A stretch of 13,639 nt of DNA from positions 43,591 through 57,229 of the forward strand of contig LSSL01001505.1 of NCBI GenBank assembly GCA_001953115.1. Direction: 5' to 3'. Below are positions 1 to 9,478 of this stretch, in pieces (position 1 is the stretch's first letter; every line of letters starts with the position of its first letter). A model generated the notes under the pieces. It was not told where the DNA came from. It was given only the letters and a program-made list of their open reading frames with translations, and did no database searches. Made by a program: the position numbers and the translations under genes. This DNA is from Smittium mucronatum (Eukaryota; Kickxellomycota; Harpellomycetes; Harpellales; Legeriomycetaceae).

Positions 1-17
1 GGGGGGGGGGGGGGGGG
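1..17. repeat. Poly-G tract at the left end
   Basis: The window opens with 17 consecutive G in otherwise strongly A+T-rich DNA. The right end also finishes in a G run (15 G). This looks like assembly stopping at homopolymer G tracts or a sequencing artefact, not a telomere, because no telomere-like repeat follows. Confidence 0.9.
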
Positions 18-727
18 CATAATTCCATTGAAAACTTTGAGAAGGCATATTTGCGAACCGTTTTTAAAATTATCTATAAGAACTATATTTCAAGGAATAA
101 TTTTATTGCATATGATTTTAAAAGTACTTATACACTCTAAAACTGTCATTTTTTCATTTTTTTAAAAAAATTGTTATTTAAATGTAGTTAATATGTATTA
201 ATATGAGTAAAAAATAAATTAATAATTTGCCATGCTGTTGAATTTTGCCAGAATTTCTCACTAGAGGCACTATAGTTAAAATTTGAAGATAATTTTTTAA
301 ACTGCTTTCTGATTTTCAAAAAACTTGAAAACGGGCTCATAAATTTTGAAAAAAATAATTTGAAAAAACACTTTTATCTGCTTCTCGTAATTTTATAACA
401 AAAAAATAGAAAAAAAAAAAAAGAAATAGTACAATTCTTCATTAAAGGCTCTAGATTCTCTTAACTCGGGTGGTGTCTTTTTTTGAAAAAAATTTAAGAA
501 AGAAAATTATTCTTATTCGGTAAATATCAAACAAGAAATTTCTTGTAAGGACTAATAACCTGTTCATCGACTAATTGGCCTTAATCGTGAAGACCTCGAG
601 CATTTTTAAAAAATATATTGTTTTTAATTGAAAAAAAAGAACATTATAATTATATATTATTATTTATACTAAAAGCAGTTATTTTTTTTAGGGAGAATTA
701 ATAAAATAGTAAAGATTTTGAAAGTAT
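18..727. other. A+T-rich gene-free flank
   Basis: I see no gene here: stops are frequent in all six frames, A/T homopolymers are dense, and there is no long reading frame or RNA signature. The only order is a perfect 16-bp palindrome, ACAAGAAATTTCTTGT, at 531-546. It resembles a GAAnnTTC heat-shock-element half but is far from any gene. Confidence 0.7.
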
Positions 728-1010
728 TTACAAAAACAGTCAAGTTTTCAAATTAATATCAAAACCAGCCAAATAAATTAACGCGATTTCAATCAGCAAA
801 TAAAAACAAACCTAGTAACGATTAATACAAATAAGATAGCTCAATTAAAAAAAAATATACTGCAAACTTTCATTTTTAATATTCATTGGCCCAAACTATA
901 ATACAAAATAAATTGTCACTTTATCCCTATTTTGCTGAAGAAAAAAAAAATTCGACCTTATTTTGGGATTAAAGTTTTTTTATATCATATTTGATGCTCA
1001 TCTTACTATA
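728..1010 (+). repeat. Left arm of a long diverged inverted repeat
   Basis: This arm matches the reverse complement of about 2700-2965. The outer block (728-785) aligns without gaps to 2908-2965 with 53 of 58 identical positions by eye. A second block (about 868-934 against 2762-2830) and a third (about 953-1010 against 2700-2750) are more diverged. The inner limit is uncertain and weak similarity may reach about 1060. The arms could be long terminal inverted repeats of a decayed element or two opposed copies of a dispersed repeat. Confidence 0.7.
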
Positions 1011-1979
1011 TCTATTTTTTGAAAAAATATAATTAATAGAAGTTTTTGAATTCTTTACCATTTTAAAAGCTTTAAAATTGGCTATTTAAAGCTTTTTTTT
1101 ACCATACATTTATTTTACTAAATAAACCTGAAAAGCAATTCAACTAATGTATTTTTCAATAGTTAAATTGAAAAAATCCTTTCTAAATGCAACAAAGATA
1201 GATAATTGTGAAATAATAATGGGCTTCGGGTAATTATTTTTACTGTGTAATGCATCTGAGACCCTCAGAATGCTAAAAAACTATAATATTTTTTTAAAAA
1301 AATATCATATACATGTTGAAGCGCCGTTCAAAAGCGTTGTAACAAATAAATAACCTGGTGAAAATAATAAAACAAAAGCAAGTTTTTTGAAGCTTGTAAT
1401 GCCACAAAAAAAGATTCGTAAATATTTTGAAAGAAAAAAAAGTGTATCCTTGACTTAGGGTAAATATTTTTAAAGTATGGTGGAGATTAGAAAAAAATAG
1501 AAAACAAAAGGAAAATTCTAAAAAAGAATAATCTAAAAACTCTATATAAAACCCGACAAATTTGACGGAAATTGGAACGGAGAGTAGAAAAAAAAAAACA
1601 AAATATACTAAAAACCGATTTTAGGAAGATTTATACTCCATCTGTAACAATAATTATCGAAACCGAGCTTTAAAATTGGAAAATTACATCTCTTTATTTT
1701 TCTTATCTTATTCTGATAAATATAATCTTTTACATTTTACAAACAAAAAATATACATATAAATAACAAAAAACCAAATAAAAAAAAACATTATTATTATT
1801 ACACACTTAATTGAGTTAATCCCAAATTCTGTTCCGTACAAAAGAAAGCATGTTTGAAGAAAGTAAAGAAAGCTTAAGATAAACCAAAGAAAACTTTACA
1901 AATTCAAGGCCAGTCTATACCGAAAAAACGAAAAATTTAAATCAAACTGCACCTCATGGAAAAAAAATCGCCGCTTATC

Positions 1980-2019
<40 letters not shown>

Positions 2020-2699
2020 AGTAATATTTATCTGTGTTTTAATATTTTAATGAGTAAGTAGATGGTTTTTATATTTTGTAAAATTGGTGTGTTTAACAGC
2101 AGATTCTTTATTTTTGAGTATTTTGATTTTTTTGTTAAATTTTGAATACTAAGAAAAAGTGATAATCTGAAATGAATTTTTGATAGCCTTAACTTTTCAA
2201 CTTTATAGGATATATTTGATATGTGGTTAAAATTTTTCTTTTTTTAATGGCGAATATATGTATATCAAACCTTGTAATATCAGTGATACATGCCAAGTTT
2301 AGCAATATAAATACGCAATTATAAAATTAAATGCACATTATAATTTAGTCATTAAATGTGGATTGATTGTGATTTTTTTTTTTTGATATTTAGAATGTTG
2401 AAATTAAGGAAATTGGAATTAAAAAATTATTGATGTGTTCAAGAAAGTATTAGCGCTATTAATTTAAACTTTTATAGAATTTGATTTAAAATATTATGCG
2501 AAACGATAAACAGTGTATGTTGGGGGTTGGAGGGTAAATTATGCTTAAACACCTAATGAGTTTTAAAAAATGAAGCAAAATGACTGGGAAAAAAACGAAC
2601 ATCATACCCACATGGCTTATGAGGGATTAAGAACAGTTTTTCGATGTTTTCGATAATCTTTTCAAATCCAAATGCCAGACTTTTTAAAATAGTCAGAAG
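1011..2699. other. A+T-rich spacer between the inverted arms
   Basis: This 1.7-kb interval has no recognisable gene or transposase remnant. It contains a 20-bp A/T palindrome at 1286-1305, an AC/AT microsatellite at 1981-2019 and many A/T tracts. If the flanking arms are termini of one element, this is its decayed or non-autonomous interior. Confidence 0.55.
1981..2019. repeat. Compound (AC)8(AT)11 microsatellite
   Basis: Eight AC units are followed directly by eleven AT units. It is a simple sequence repeat in gene-free DNA and probably length-polymorphic. Confidence 0.95.
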
Positions 2700-2967
2700 A
2701 ACTTCAATATAATATATCAAAACCTTAACCCCAAAATACGGGCCGCTTTTCTTCTAGGTCAAAATAGGGACGAAGTGAGAATTTATTTAGAGAACATAGT
2801 TTGAGCCAACGGATAATAAAAAATGAAAATTGGCACGAACTTTTGTCATATGAACTGTTATATTTATATCTCAAAAAAAATTAGCTTCTATTCACTAATT
2901 TTGAAGCCGCGTTAATTTATTTGGCTAGTATTGATAGCAATTTGAAAACTTGACTATTTTTGTAATT
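2700..2967 (-). repeat. Right arm of a long diverged inverted repeat
   Basis: This is the reverse-complement partner of 728-1010. The best block, 2908-2965, is about 91% identical to the left arm. Between its conserved blocks the arm differs in length from the left copy, so the two have diverged by insertion or deletion as well as substitution. Its outer edge lies about 35 bp from the TA-flanked element at 3002. Confidence 0.7.
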
Positions 2968-3011
2968 ACCTCTTTTTTTAATTACAGGGGTTTTCATAGT
3001 ACAGGGTTTTC

Positions 3012-3099
3012 CATTCCAATAGACCCTTTTTTCCATTCCAATAGAGCCTTTTTTTCATTCCAATAGAGCCTTTTTTTCATTCCAATAGACCCTTTTTTT
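3012..3099 (+). repeat. Four 22-bp subterminal tandem units
   Basis: Units beginning CATTCCAATAGA start at 3012, 3034, 3056 and 3078, an exact 22-bp period, separated by C/T tracts. They form the left subterminal region of the MITE-like element. Subterminal repeats of this kind are often transposase-binding sites in DNA transposons; that role is inferred here. Confidence 0.9.
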
Positions 3100-3299
3100 A
3101 GATTTGCGGGGTTATTTTTTTAATGTAAATCTAAAAGGCGTTATCATTGGACCGAATAATTGTTTATACCAATCAAAAAGAAAAAACTTATAATACCTAA
3201 GAACAATAGGATTTTAACCAATAATGACATATATTAATGCCTATAAGTTAAGGTGAATTATTGGTTATAAGAATGACCCCACAGGTCCAGAAAAAAAGA

Positions 3300-3333
3300 T
3301 CTATTGGAATGAAAAAAAATGTCTATTGGAATG
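3300..3333 (-). repeat. Two inverted 22-bp-spaced units, right arm
   Basis: TCTATTGGAATG, the reverse complement of the left-arm unit, occurs at 3300-3311 and 3322-3333, again with a 22-bp period. The right arm therefore carries two units against four on the left. Confidence 0.9.
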
Positions 3334-3345
3334 AAAAACCCTGTA

Positions 3346-5164
3346 AAACGTATTAATCGAGATTAAATTTATAAATCTGCAGGAAAAATACCCTACTTGA
3401 TTAGCCATATTAAACAGCAGAATGTTGTTGAATCAGGTTATTTTGTTAGCTTAAATTTCCGAAGAGTAGAATAAAATTAAATAAAATCTAACAATTTTTT
3501 TTTGAATTTTATTTGCTGAATATACTGTGAGAGAAATTTCGAGTTTTAAGCTACAACTGATTGTAAGTGTTAGCTAAATATAGCAAGTAGTTTTCAAAAA
3601 AACCCCCCTATTTTGAGGCTCTAGAATTATTATTGAGTTTTTTAAGAACTAAAATATCATTTTAACAAAAAATATATATTAAAAACTATATGGTTATACA
3701 GATCTAATTTTGGCTTCTTAAAAAAAAGTTTAGTATGTCAAACACCACTTTTAAAGTCGAAAAGTTCTATGGAATGATAATAATAAACCCAAACTTTTAT
3801 GAAACTGTTCCGGGTTAATTTTTTTATAGTCAAGTAAGTTTTAAAGGGGGTTTCAAATTTATTGAACATAGCACAGTTAAAGTTAAATTTTCTGTATATT
3901 TTTGAGATTAAAGGGATTATTTACACCTAAAAACAGACATAAAACTAAAAACCAAAAGAATATGGCCATGTGGCTAGGTTCGTTTCCAATTTAAAGTGTA
4001 TTTTTTATAATTTAATCTCATCCATCATATTTTTAACTTTTTGAATTAGAATTTCCGTGTTTCCGGACAATAACTAAATATAAATTTTGATCAAGCACCA
4101 AAGACGTGCTTTTAATAATTGAATTAAAATTATAAAAAGTTTTCGATAAAAGACTTTATAGAGTTTTCTTGGTTTTTAATTTTTTAAAAAATTGAAAATT
4201 TTTTTATCTATATATTCTTTTAAGGCACCCCAAATTAAACGGATACGTAATCGAAGAATGAGAAAAAATCGGCAAAGTCAGATTGAATATTATCAATCAA
4301 GATTAAGTCTTAATCGATGAATTTTATATTTGAATGGGGGAATATCCCTTGCCACACTCATTTATAAATGTTATAATAAAGATTGATGAATTAATTGTTA
4401 AAAATGTTTCGGTGAGATTTATTTATTATTTTTTATGCCTCACTGAATTTTATTGTAAGATAACGTCATAGGTGAGATTTAAACATCAAACATTTTAGTC
4501 TAATTTTTAAAATAATTAATCGATTTGTTTATCCAAATACCTCAAAAATAAACCCGTAAATTATGCGATGCGAAATATAACTTTTATTTTGAAATAATTC
4601 ATTCTGATAAAATTATTGAGTGGAAAAATCTCAGATTAAATGTATATTAAAAAAGCGCTCTGGAAAATTTACATTTTCACCTCTAATTTTCGTAAAAGAC
4701 TTGGAAGCAAAAATAAACAAATCACTTTTATCATTAGCTAAATAATTAAGATGATTTGAATGAATTCGTTTTTTTCCGGGTTATATACTTTTTTCTTGCT
4801 TTGAATTTTTTAATGATACTTGGGTTTGGTAGTCTTTGGAATTGAAACAAATTTATTACTACATAAAATAATAAATGTGCAGTATGTAAATATTAGTAAA
4901 AATTATGAAATATTTTAGTGGAATTTATCCGGAATAAATAATCGAAATAGAAAATAAATAAAAAATTGGCAAGTTTGATATATTTTAGAATTTTTCAACA
5001 ATACTAACAGCAATCTTTCATCGGGACTGTCAATCAGCAACAAGATAATTATACTTTTTAAACGCTGGGAATTTTTATTTTTTCTGTTTGTTAAATTTGC
5101 GAACTGATAATCTTCAACGGCCTATTATAATAGCAAAAGTTATGGTTTGTTTCAACATAATTTT
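3346..5164. other. A+T-rich gene-free stretch
   Basis: This 1.8-kb stretch has no supported coding region or RNA gene. G+C falls to about 17% in places (counted over 4861-4920). Frequent stops in every frame and runs of A/T dominate. The only small structures noted are AGGTGAGATTTA-like words near 4411 and 4471 and a 12-bp palindrome, CTATTATAATAG, just beyond this stretch at 5122-5133. Confidence 0.65.
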
Positions 5165-5187
5165 AAATTAAATTAAATTAAATTAAA
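5165..5187. repeat. (AAATT)n pentanucleotide microsatellite
   Basis: Four and a half AAATT units occur in tandem just before base composition rises sharply into the G+C-rich island upstream of the pantothenate synthetase gene. Confidence 0.9.
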
Positions 5188-5256
5188 GCTGCGACTAATA
5201 GAAGGAAAACTCTCCCTGAATCTTCAGCAGCTTAGCCGTAACGATTCGTCATTCGT

Positions 5257-5566
5257 TTGCAGTTCCGATTTTCCAGAAAAAAAAAAGGGCAGCTTTTTAT
5301 TCTTACGAATGTTTGGGTGTATTGGCATCCAATGGGCTATACGCAATCGGAACTAAACGCCGATTTTTGGAATTTATGGGCAGGGATCGAAAGTGGCGAC
5401 CAAATTAGGACTTTTCCTGGTATGGCTCGAAGGGAAATAAGGCGATGCGAGCAAAAGCTCAGTTGTTTGTGGAGGAAGAAAAGGCTGGACGGTGGCAAGG
5501 TCCGGCACACCAACCAATGGGATGTGCGGATCTGGAGGCGGCATCGCCTCAGCGGATAAAAACGAG
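5257..5566. other. Unassigned G+C-rich island with hairpins
   Basis: Composition jumps to about 55% G+C (33 of 60 bases at 5461-5520) against about 17% a few hundred bases upstream. I recognise no protein in any frame; open stretches exist in three plus frames and one minus frame, as expected of G+C-rich DNA. Local inverted repeats stand out: ATTGG-CAT-CCAAT (5321-5333); GAGC-AAAA-GCTC (5449-5460); TCC-GCACA paired with TGTGC-GGA (5501-5530, one bulged G, inner CCA/TGG pairs); and GAGGCG-GCAT-CGCCTC (5535-5550, extended by CT/AG across a bulged G). Possible identities are a structured non-coding RNA, a 5' leader exon of the downstream gene, or a promoter region with CCAAT boxes (5329, 5514). 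I cannot decide among these. It does not match tRNA, 5S rRNA, U1-U6 or SRP RNA signatures that I can recall. Confidence 0.35.
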
Positions 5567-5663
5567 GTATGGAATAGCCAAAGTGATGATGATAGAATGC
5601 ATTGATTTCGCTGTAATCCGCCAGAATTAAACTAACTGGTAGAGCGTCTGTTGCATTCTAGTC

Positions 5664-5672
5664 TTTTATATA
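5664..5672 (+). promoter_or_regulatory. TATA-like element upstream of PAN6
   Basis: TTTTATATA lies about 130 bp upstream of the ATG at 5805. The position is compatible with a core promoter giving a leader of roughly 100 nt or less. In A+T-rich DNA such a match is weak evidence. Confidence 0.3.
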
Positions 5673-5804
5673 CTTTTTAATCATTTTAATTTGTGTTTTG
5701 TTCTCTCCTCTCAACCACATGAACCCGTGTTGTTTACCCGCAACCCTAAACCTCAAATAAATAGCGTTACGATAGAGCAATTTGGTTTAATATATCGACC
5801 AGCA

Positions 5805-6737
5805 ATGAAGGAGCTGAAAGTGTTTAGAACTTGTGGCGAGTTGCGGGCCTGGAGGCTTGAAAAGTACAAGAGTCGCGGTGCTCAGAAAGTAGGGTTTGTT
5901 CCTACGATGGGCGCTCTTCACGACGGGCACTTGAAGTTGATTCTCCATGCGATATCAGAAGTCGGACCTGAGGGCTCAGTTGTCGTCAGCATTTTTGTGA
6001 ATCCAACCCAGTTTGCTCCAGATGAGGATTTCGATGTATACCCCAGAACTCTTGATCGCGATCTCGAGGTACTGAACTCTTTGGACTTGCAAAACATGCA
6101 TGAATTGGTCGTGTTTGCCCCCTCTGTTAAGGAGATGTATCCGTCTCTTGAATCAATCAGCCAGGTTTTGGAAAAAGGCACGTTCGTGAACGTTGTCGGT
6201 TTGACGGAAATGTTGGAGGGAAATGTGCGTCCTGGGTTTTTCAGGGGAGTGGCTACCGTTGTCTCGAAACTGCTGGTTTTGGTGCACCCCGACATTGCTG
6301 TTTTTGGCCAGAAAGATGTTCAGCAATGCTTTGTCGTTAAAAGAATGGCACTAGATATGCTATTCGAACCTGGAGTTATCAAAGTCGTTGAAACGTATCG
6401 CGATCCAGTTGATGGTCTCGCTCTTTCGAGCAGAAACGTGTATTTGACTAAGGAACAGCGCACTCATGCTCCTGCTATGTATCGAGGTTTGCTTCTTGCA
6501 AAGAACTTGTTTTTAGAAAAGGGTGTTGTTGCTTCAGCTCAGCTTATTGATTGCGTGTTGCAAGAACTTGAAAAGGAAGGGAAAGAACATTTCTCTGTAG
6601 ATTATATTAAAGTCTCTAGCAGCTCTGATCTTTCTGATGTCGAGAGAATTGGTCCTGAGGGTGCTATCATGTCGTGTGCTTGGAGGATGGGGACCACCAG
6701 GCTAATAGATAATATTTTGCTCGGGTTTTCGTTCTAA
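5805..6737 (+). CDS. PAN6: Pantothenate synthetase (pantoate-beta-alanine ligase)
   Basis: The enzyme joins D-pantoate and beta-alanine with ATP, giving pantothenate, AMP and PPi, the last step of vitamin B5 synthesis before coenzyme A. The uninterrupted 310-residue frame carries the family motifs in order: PTMGALHDGH (33-42, with the HxGH nucleotide-binding histidines 39 and 42), IFVNPTQF (63-70), EGNVRPGFFRGVATVV (138-153), FGQKD (167-171), and DGLALSSRN (203-211), the KMSKS-like loop. The C-terminus GTTRLIDNILL is also typical. The length is close to the bacterial enzyme (283 in E. coli). I chose the ATG at 5805 because the frame upstream, open back to 5643, has no other ATG and the homology begins here. 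The gene has no intron in its coding part and converges on DIM1. An AATAAA lies ten bases past the stop. Its best-known fungal name is PAN6 (panC in bacteria). Confidence 0.96.
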   Translation: MKELKVFRTCGELRAWRLEKYKSRGAQKVGFVPTMGALHDGHLKLILHAISEVGPEGSVVVSIFVNPTQFAPDEDFDVYPRTLDRDLEVLNSLDLQNMHELVVFAPSVKEMYPSLESISQVLEKGTFVNVVGLTEMLEGNVRPGFFRGVATVVSKLLVLVHPDIAVFGQKDVQQCFVVKRMALDMLFEPGVIKVVETYRDPVDGLALSSRNVYLTKEQRTHAPAMYRGLLLAKNLFLEKGVVASAQLIDCVLQELEKEGKEHFSVDYIKVSSSSDLSDVERIGPEGAIMSCAWRMGTTRLIDNILLGFSF

Positions 6738-6746
6738 TATTAATAT

Positions 6747-6752
6747 AATAAA
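6747..6752 (+). terminator. Candidate PAN6 poly(A) signal
   Basis: AATAAA starts ten bases after the TAA stop of PAN6, followed by a T-rich stretch at 6775-6786. The placement suits a short 3' UTR, but such words are common at this base composition. Confidence 0.35.
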
Positions 6753-7108
6753 CCCAATTATAATCTTTATCAACTTTTTTTTTTTATAGTCTGGCTTAGG
6801 AGATGCAATATTTCATTTCTTTCAGCCTTCCATTTATATTCATCAAACTTTTCAAGCTATAAGAGTAATTTTAAGGGCTCAGGTGGTTAATAGCGTGGGT
6901 ATAATTATTTTTTTTATATAAAGAAAAGGCTAGTAATTTCCTATATTATTCAAAATCCGAGATGGAAAGTATAAATACTTTTATAGTTTTGGAAATAGCT
7001 GGAACATAGAAAAAGGTTAAATATCCAAAAACGTAATATATATTATGAATTGGTTCTAGAAAAAAGGGAAAAATATGTACCAGAATGATTAGAAAAGAAG
7101 GATAATAT
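6753..7108. other. Convergent 3' intergenic region
   Basis: This A+T-rich gap separates the 3' ends of PAN6 (+) and DIM1 (-). Reading frames here are continuations or shadows of DIM1 sequence. No RNA gene or repeat is evident; it probably holds both 3' UTRs. Confidence 0.6.
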
Positions 7109-8302
<1,194 letters not shown>

Positions 8303-8321
8303 TCAGTTTCATAAAGCGGCG

Positions 8322-8344
8322 AAAACCAAAACCAAAACCAAACC
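8322..8344. repeat. Short (AAAACC)n repeat
   Basis: Nearly four AAAACC units occur in tandem between DIM1 and BUD31. It is a minor simple-sequence repeat, too short and isolated to be telomeric. Confidence 0.8.
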
Positions 8345-8444
8345 ATCGAAATCAAAGAACTGCAGACAAGAATAACAACCATTTCCCGCTCAAAGGTATG
8401 CGCCTACTAGTAAAAAGATCACCTTCATCTTGGACTATTTTCTT

Positions 8445-9156
8445 CTAATCAGCGCTAGAACAGCCGCGACACCCACAATGAACGCATTCAACAGTTCGGC
8501 CCTCCTCCAGCTTGTTCTTTGGAACGCGGCAGATACATGTGGTTCCGTAATTAGTGTCTCTAGGCTGGATACATCGCAAGCAGCATAGTTTCTCAAACCC
8601 GGGCTTTTTCCACTTGGCGATAAGAGCCCCATCTGCATACTTCTTTTGGATACAATATTCATACACATTGGCAGAGATTGCTTCTCGCTTATAGTAGAGA
8701 TCGTAAATATATCGCGATCTAGCATGGTTTATTCTCAAGATTGGCCATACCGTCTCGACCCTTCGTTTTCCCTCATGCGGCTCATTCTCGGCTATTATTA
8801 ATAAACAAAATCGTTAGATCCGTTATTGTACAAGAGAGGATAAAATACAAGATTTGAGAACCTTATATTCGCATTCAATAATAACAATATGATTGAATCA
8901 GAACTGCCGAAAAATAGGAATTCTCACAACAAGAATTTCAATTCTGGATTCTCAATACTCTGGGAATTGGATGCCAAAATAAATAAAAAGAATCTTTTTG
9001 AAATTATAGCTTACCATCTCGCATCTGCTGCTCGAAATCTCTTAGCGTGGGTTCTATTTCTTCAAAGCCCTCGGGAGGTGCCCTAAACCGTTTCTTCGTC
9101 CTACCTGAACCTTTTTCGGATTTATTGTGTTGTTTTTCTGCTCTGGCCTTAGGCAT
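8445..9156 (-). CDS. BUD31: Splicing factor Bud31 (G10 family), two exons
   Basis: Bud31 is a small zinc-binding core protein of the activated spliceosome. Exon 1 is 9015-9156 and exon 2 is 8445-8791; joined they give 489 nt and 162 residues (human 144, yeast 157). Exon 1 encodes a basic lead followed by [22 protein letters not shown] (26-47), the classic G10 opening. Exon 2 continues [13 protein letters not shown], then [23 protein letters not shown] and the cysteine-rich [20 protein letters not shown] block. Nine cysteines (117, 118, 121, 133, 135, 150, 153, 155, 158) form the zinc-cluster region. The splice junction falls inside an alanine codon (G|CC) and restores the family sequence exactly. 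It lies on the same strand as DIM1 downstream and VMS1 upstream, each 322 bp away. Confidence 0.97.
8792..9014 (-). other. BUD31 spliceosomal intron (223 nt)
   Basis: On the minus strand the intron starts GTAAGC and ends AATAATAG, with a branch-site candidate CTAAC (8817-8813) about 22 nt before the acceptor. Removal restores the conserved [13 protein letters not shown] sequence. Unspliced, translation would stop after only three further codons (Gly-Lys-Leu-stop). A plus-strand open frame inside it is not supported as a gene. Confidence 0.95.
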
Positions 9157-9478
9157 CTTGATTTCGGTAATACTTTGAGCTCGGAATAAATGACTTTAAA
9201 AATAATGATTGCAGTTTACAAAAATGTTTGCATAAAAGAAACTAAGTTTTATTATAATATCGAATAGTCTAATAAATTAATAAAAAAGGCAACTGCAGAA
9301 ATTATCCAAATGAATTGCTTATAAATAAATAGAAATCAGCCAAAATGAATATTAGTGATTCTGCTGTGGATAATCCTCTAATGATATATATATGTGACAT
9401 CAACCAATTGTTATTCAGATAATTCAATGCTCAAATATTCTATTGGTTAGCTGTTTTGGGAATGTAAATGCTGCCATT
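9157..9478. other. BUD31 promoter / VMS1 3' region
   Basis: This A+T-rich gap has no additional gene. It contains AAATGAATTGCTT (9308-9320) and ATCAGCCAA (9335-9343), both repeated with similar spacing upstream of DIM1, and an AT run near 9384-9392. Confidence 0.6.

Larger units (their letters stand above)
3002..3343. mobile_element. MITE-like element with TA target duplication
   Basis: The element is bounded by TA at 3000-3001 and 3344-3345 and has inverted ends, CAGGGTTTTCCATTCC on the left against GGAATGAAAAACCCTG on the right. The inverted similarity continues inward through iterated CATTCCAATAGA units and a GCGGGGTTATT/GTGGGGTCATT block near 3105-3116 and 3273-3284. At 342 bp with no coding capacity, it fits a non-autonomous DNA transposon. 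A TA duplication is characteristic of Tc1/mariner-type transposases, but CAGGG ends alone do not fix the superfamily. I see no related transposase in the window. Confidence 0.75.

Noticed and set aside
531..546. Heat-shock-element-like palindrome ACAAGAAATTTCTTGT
   Set aside because: There is no gene within kilobases, and a symmetric A/T-rich 16-mer is weak evidence in this composition.
3012..3099. CRISPR-like array from the evenly spaced 22-bp units
   Set aside because: There are no unique spacers: the unit is continuous with C/T tracts, occurs inverted at 3300-3333 and belongs to the ends of a transposon-like element in eukaryotic DNA.
4370..4455. Box C/D snoRNA-like TGATGA...CTGA with AATAAA/TTTATT terminal pairing
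   Set aside because: The first C-box base is wrong, the stem is A/T only, no convincing guide match to rRNA was seen, and such words are frequent in this A+T-rich DNA.
5631..5665. tRNA-like A box (TGGTAGAGC)
   Set aside because: The left side of the D stem would not pair with GAGC, and no GTTCRANNC B box follows at the right distance.
5691..5804. N-terminal extension of pantothenate synthetase by 38 residues
   Set aside because: It would begin at a TTG codon, overlaps a TATA-like region and has no family similarity. The first ATG in frame is at 5805, where homology begins.
5918..6295. 125-codon minus-strand frame within PAN6
   Set aside because: It is an antisense shadow of a well-conserved coding sequence with no similarity of its own.
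8322..8344. Telomere-like AAAACC repeat
   Set aside because: Fewer than four units lie internally between two housekeeping genes; it is an ordinary microsatellite.
8889..9086. Plus-strand open frame within BUD31
   Set aside because: It lies across the intron and exon 1 of BUD31 in antisense and resembles no known protein.
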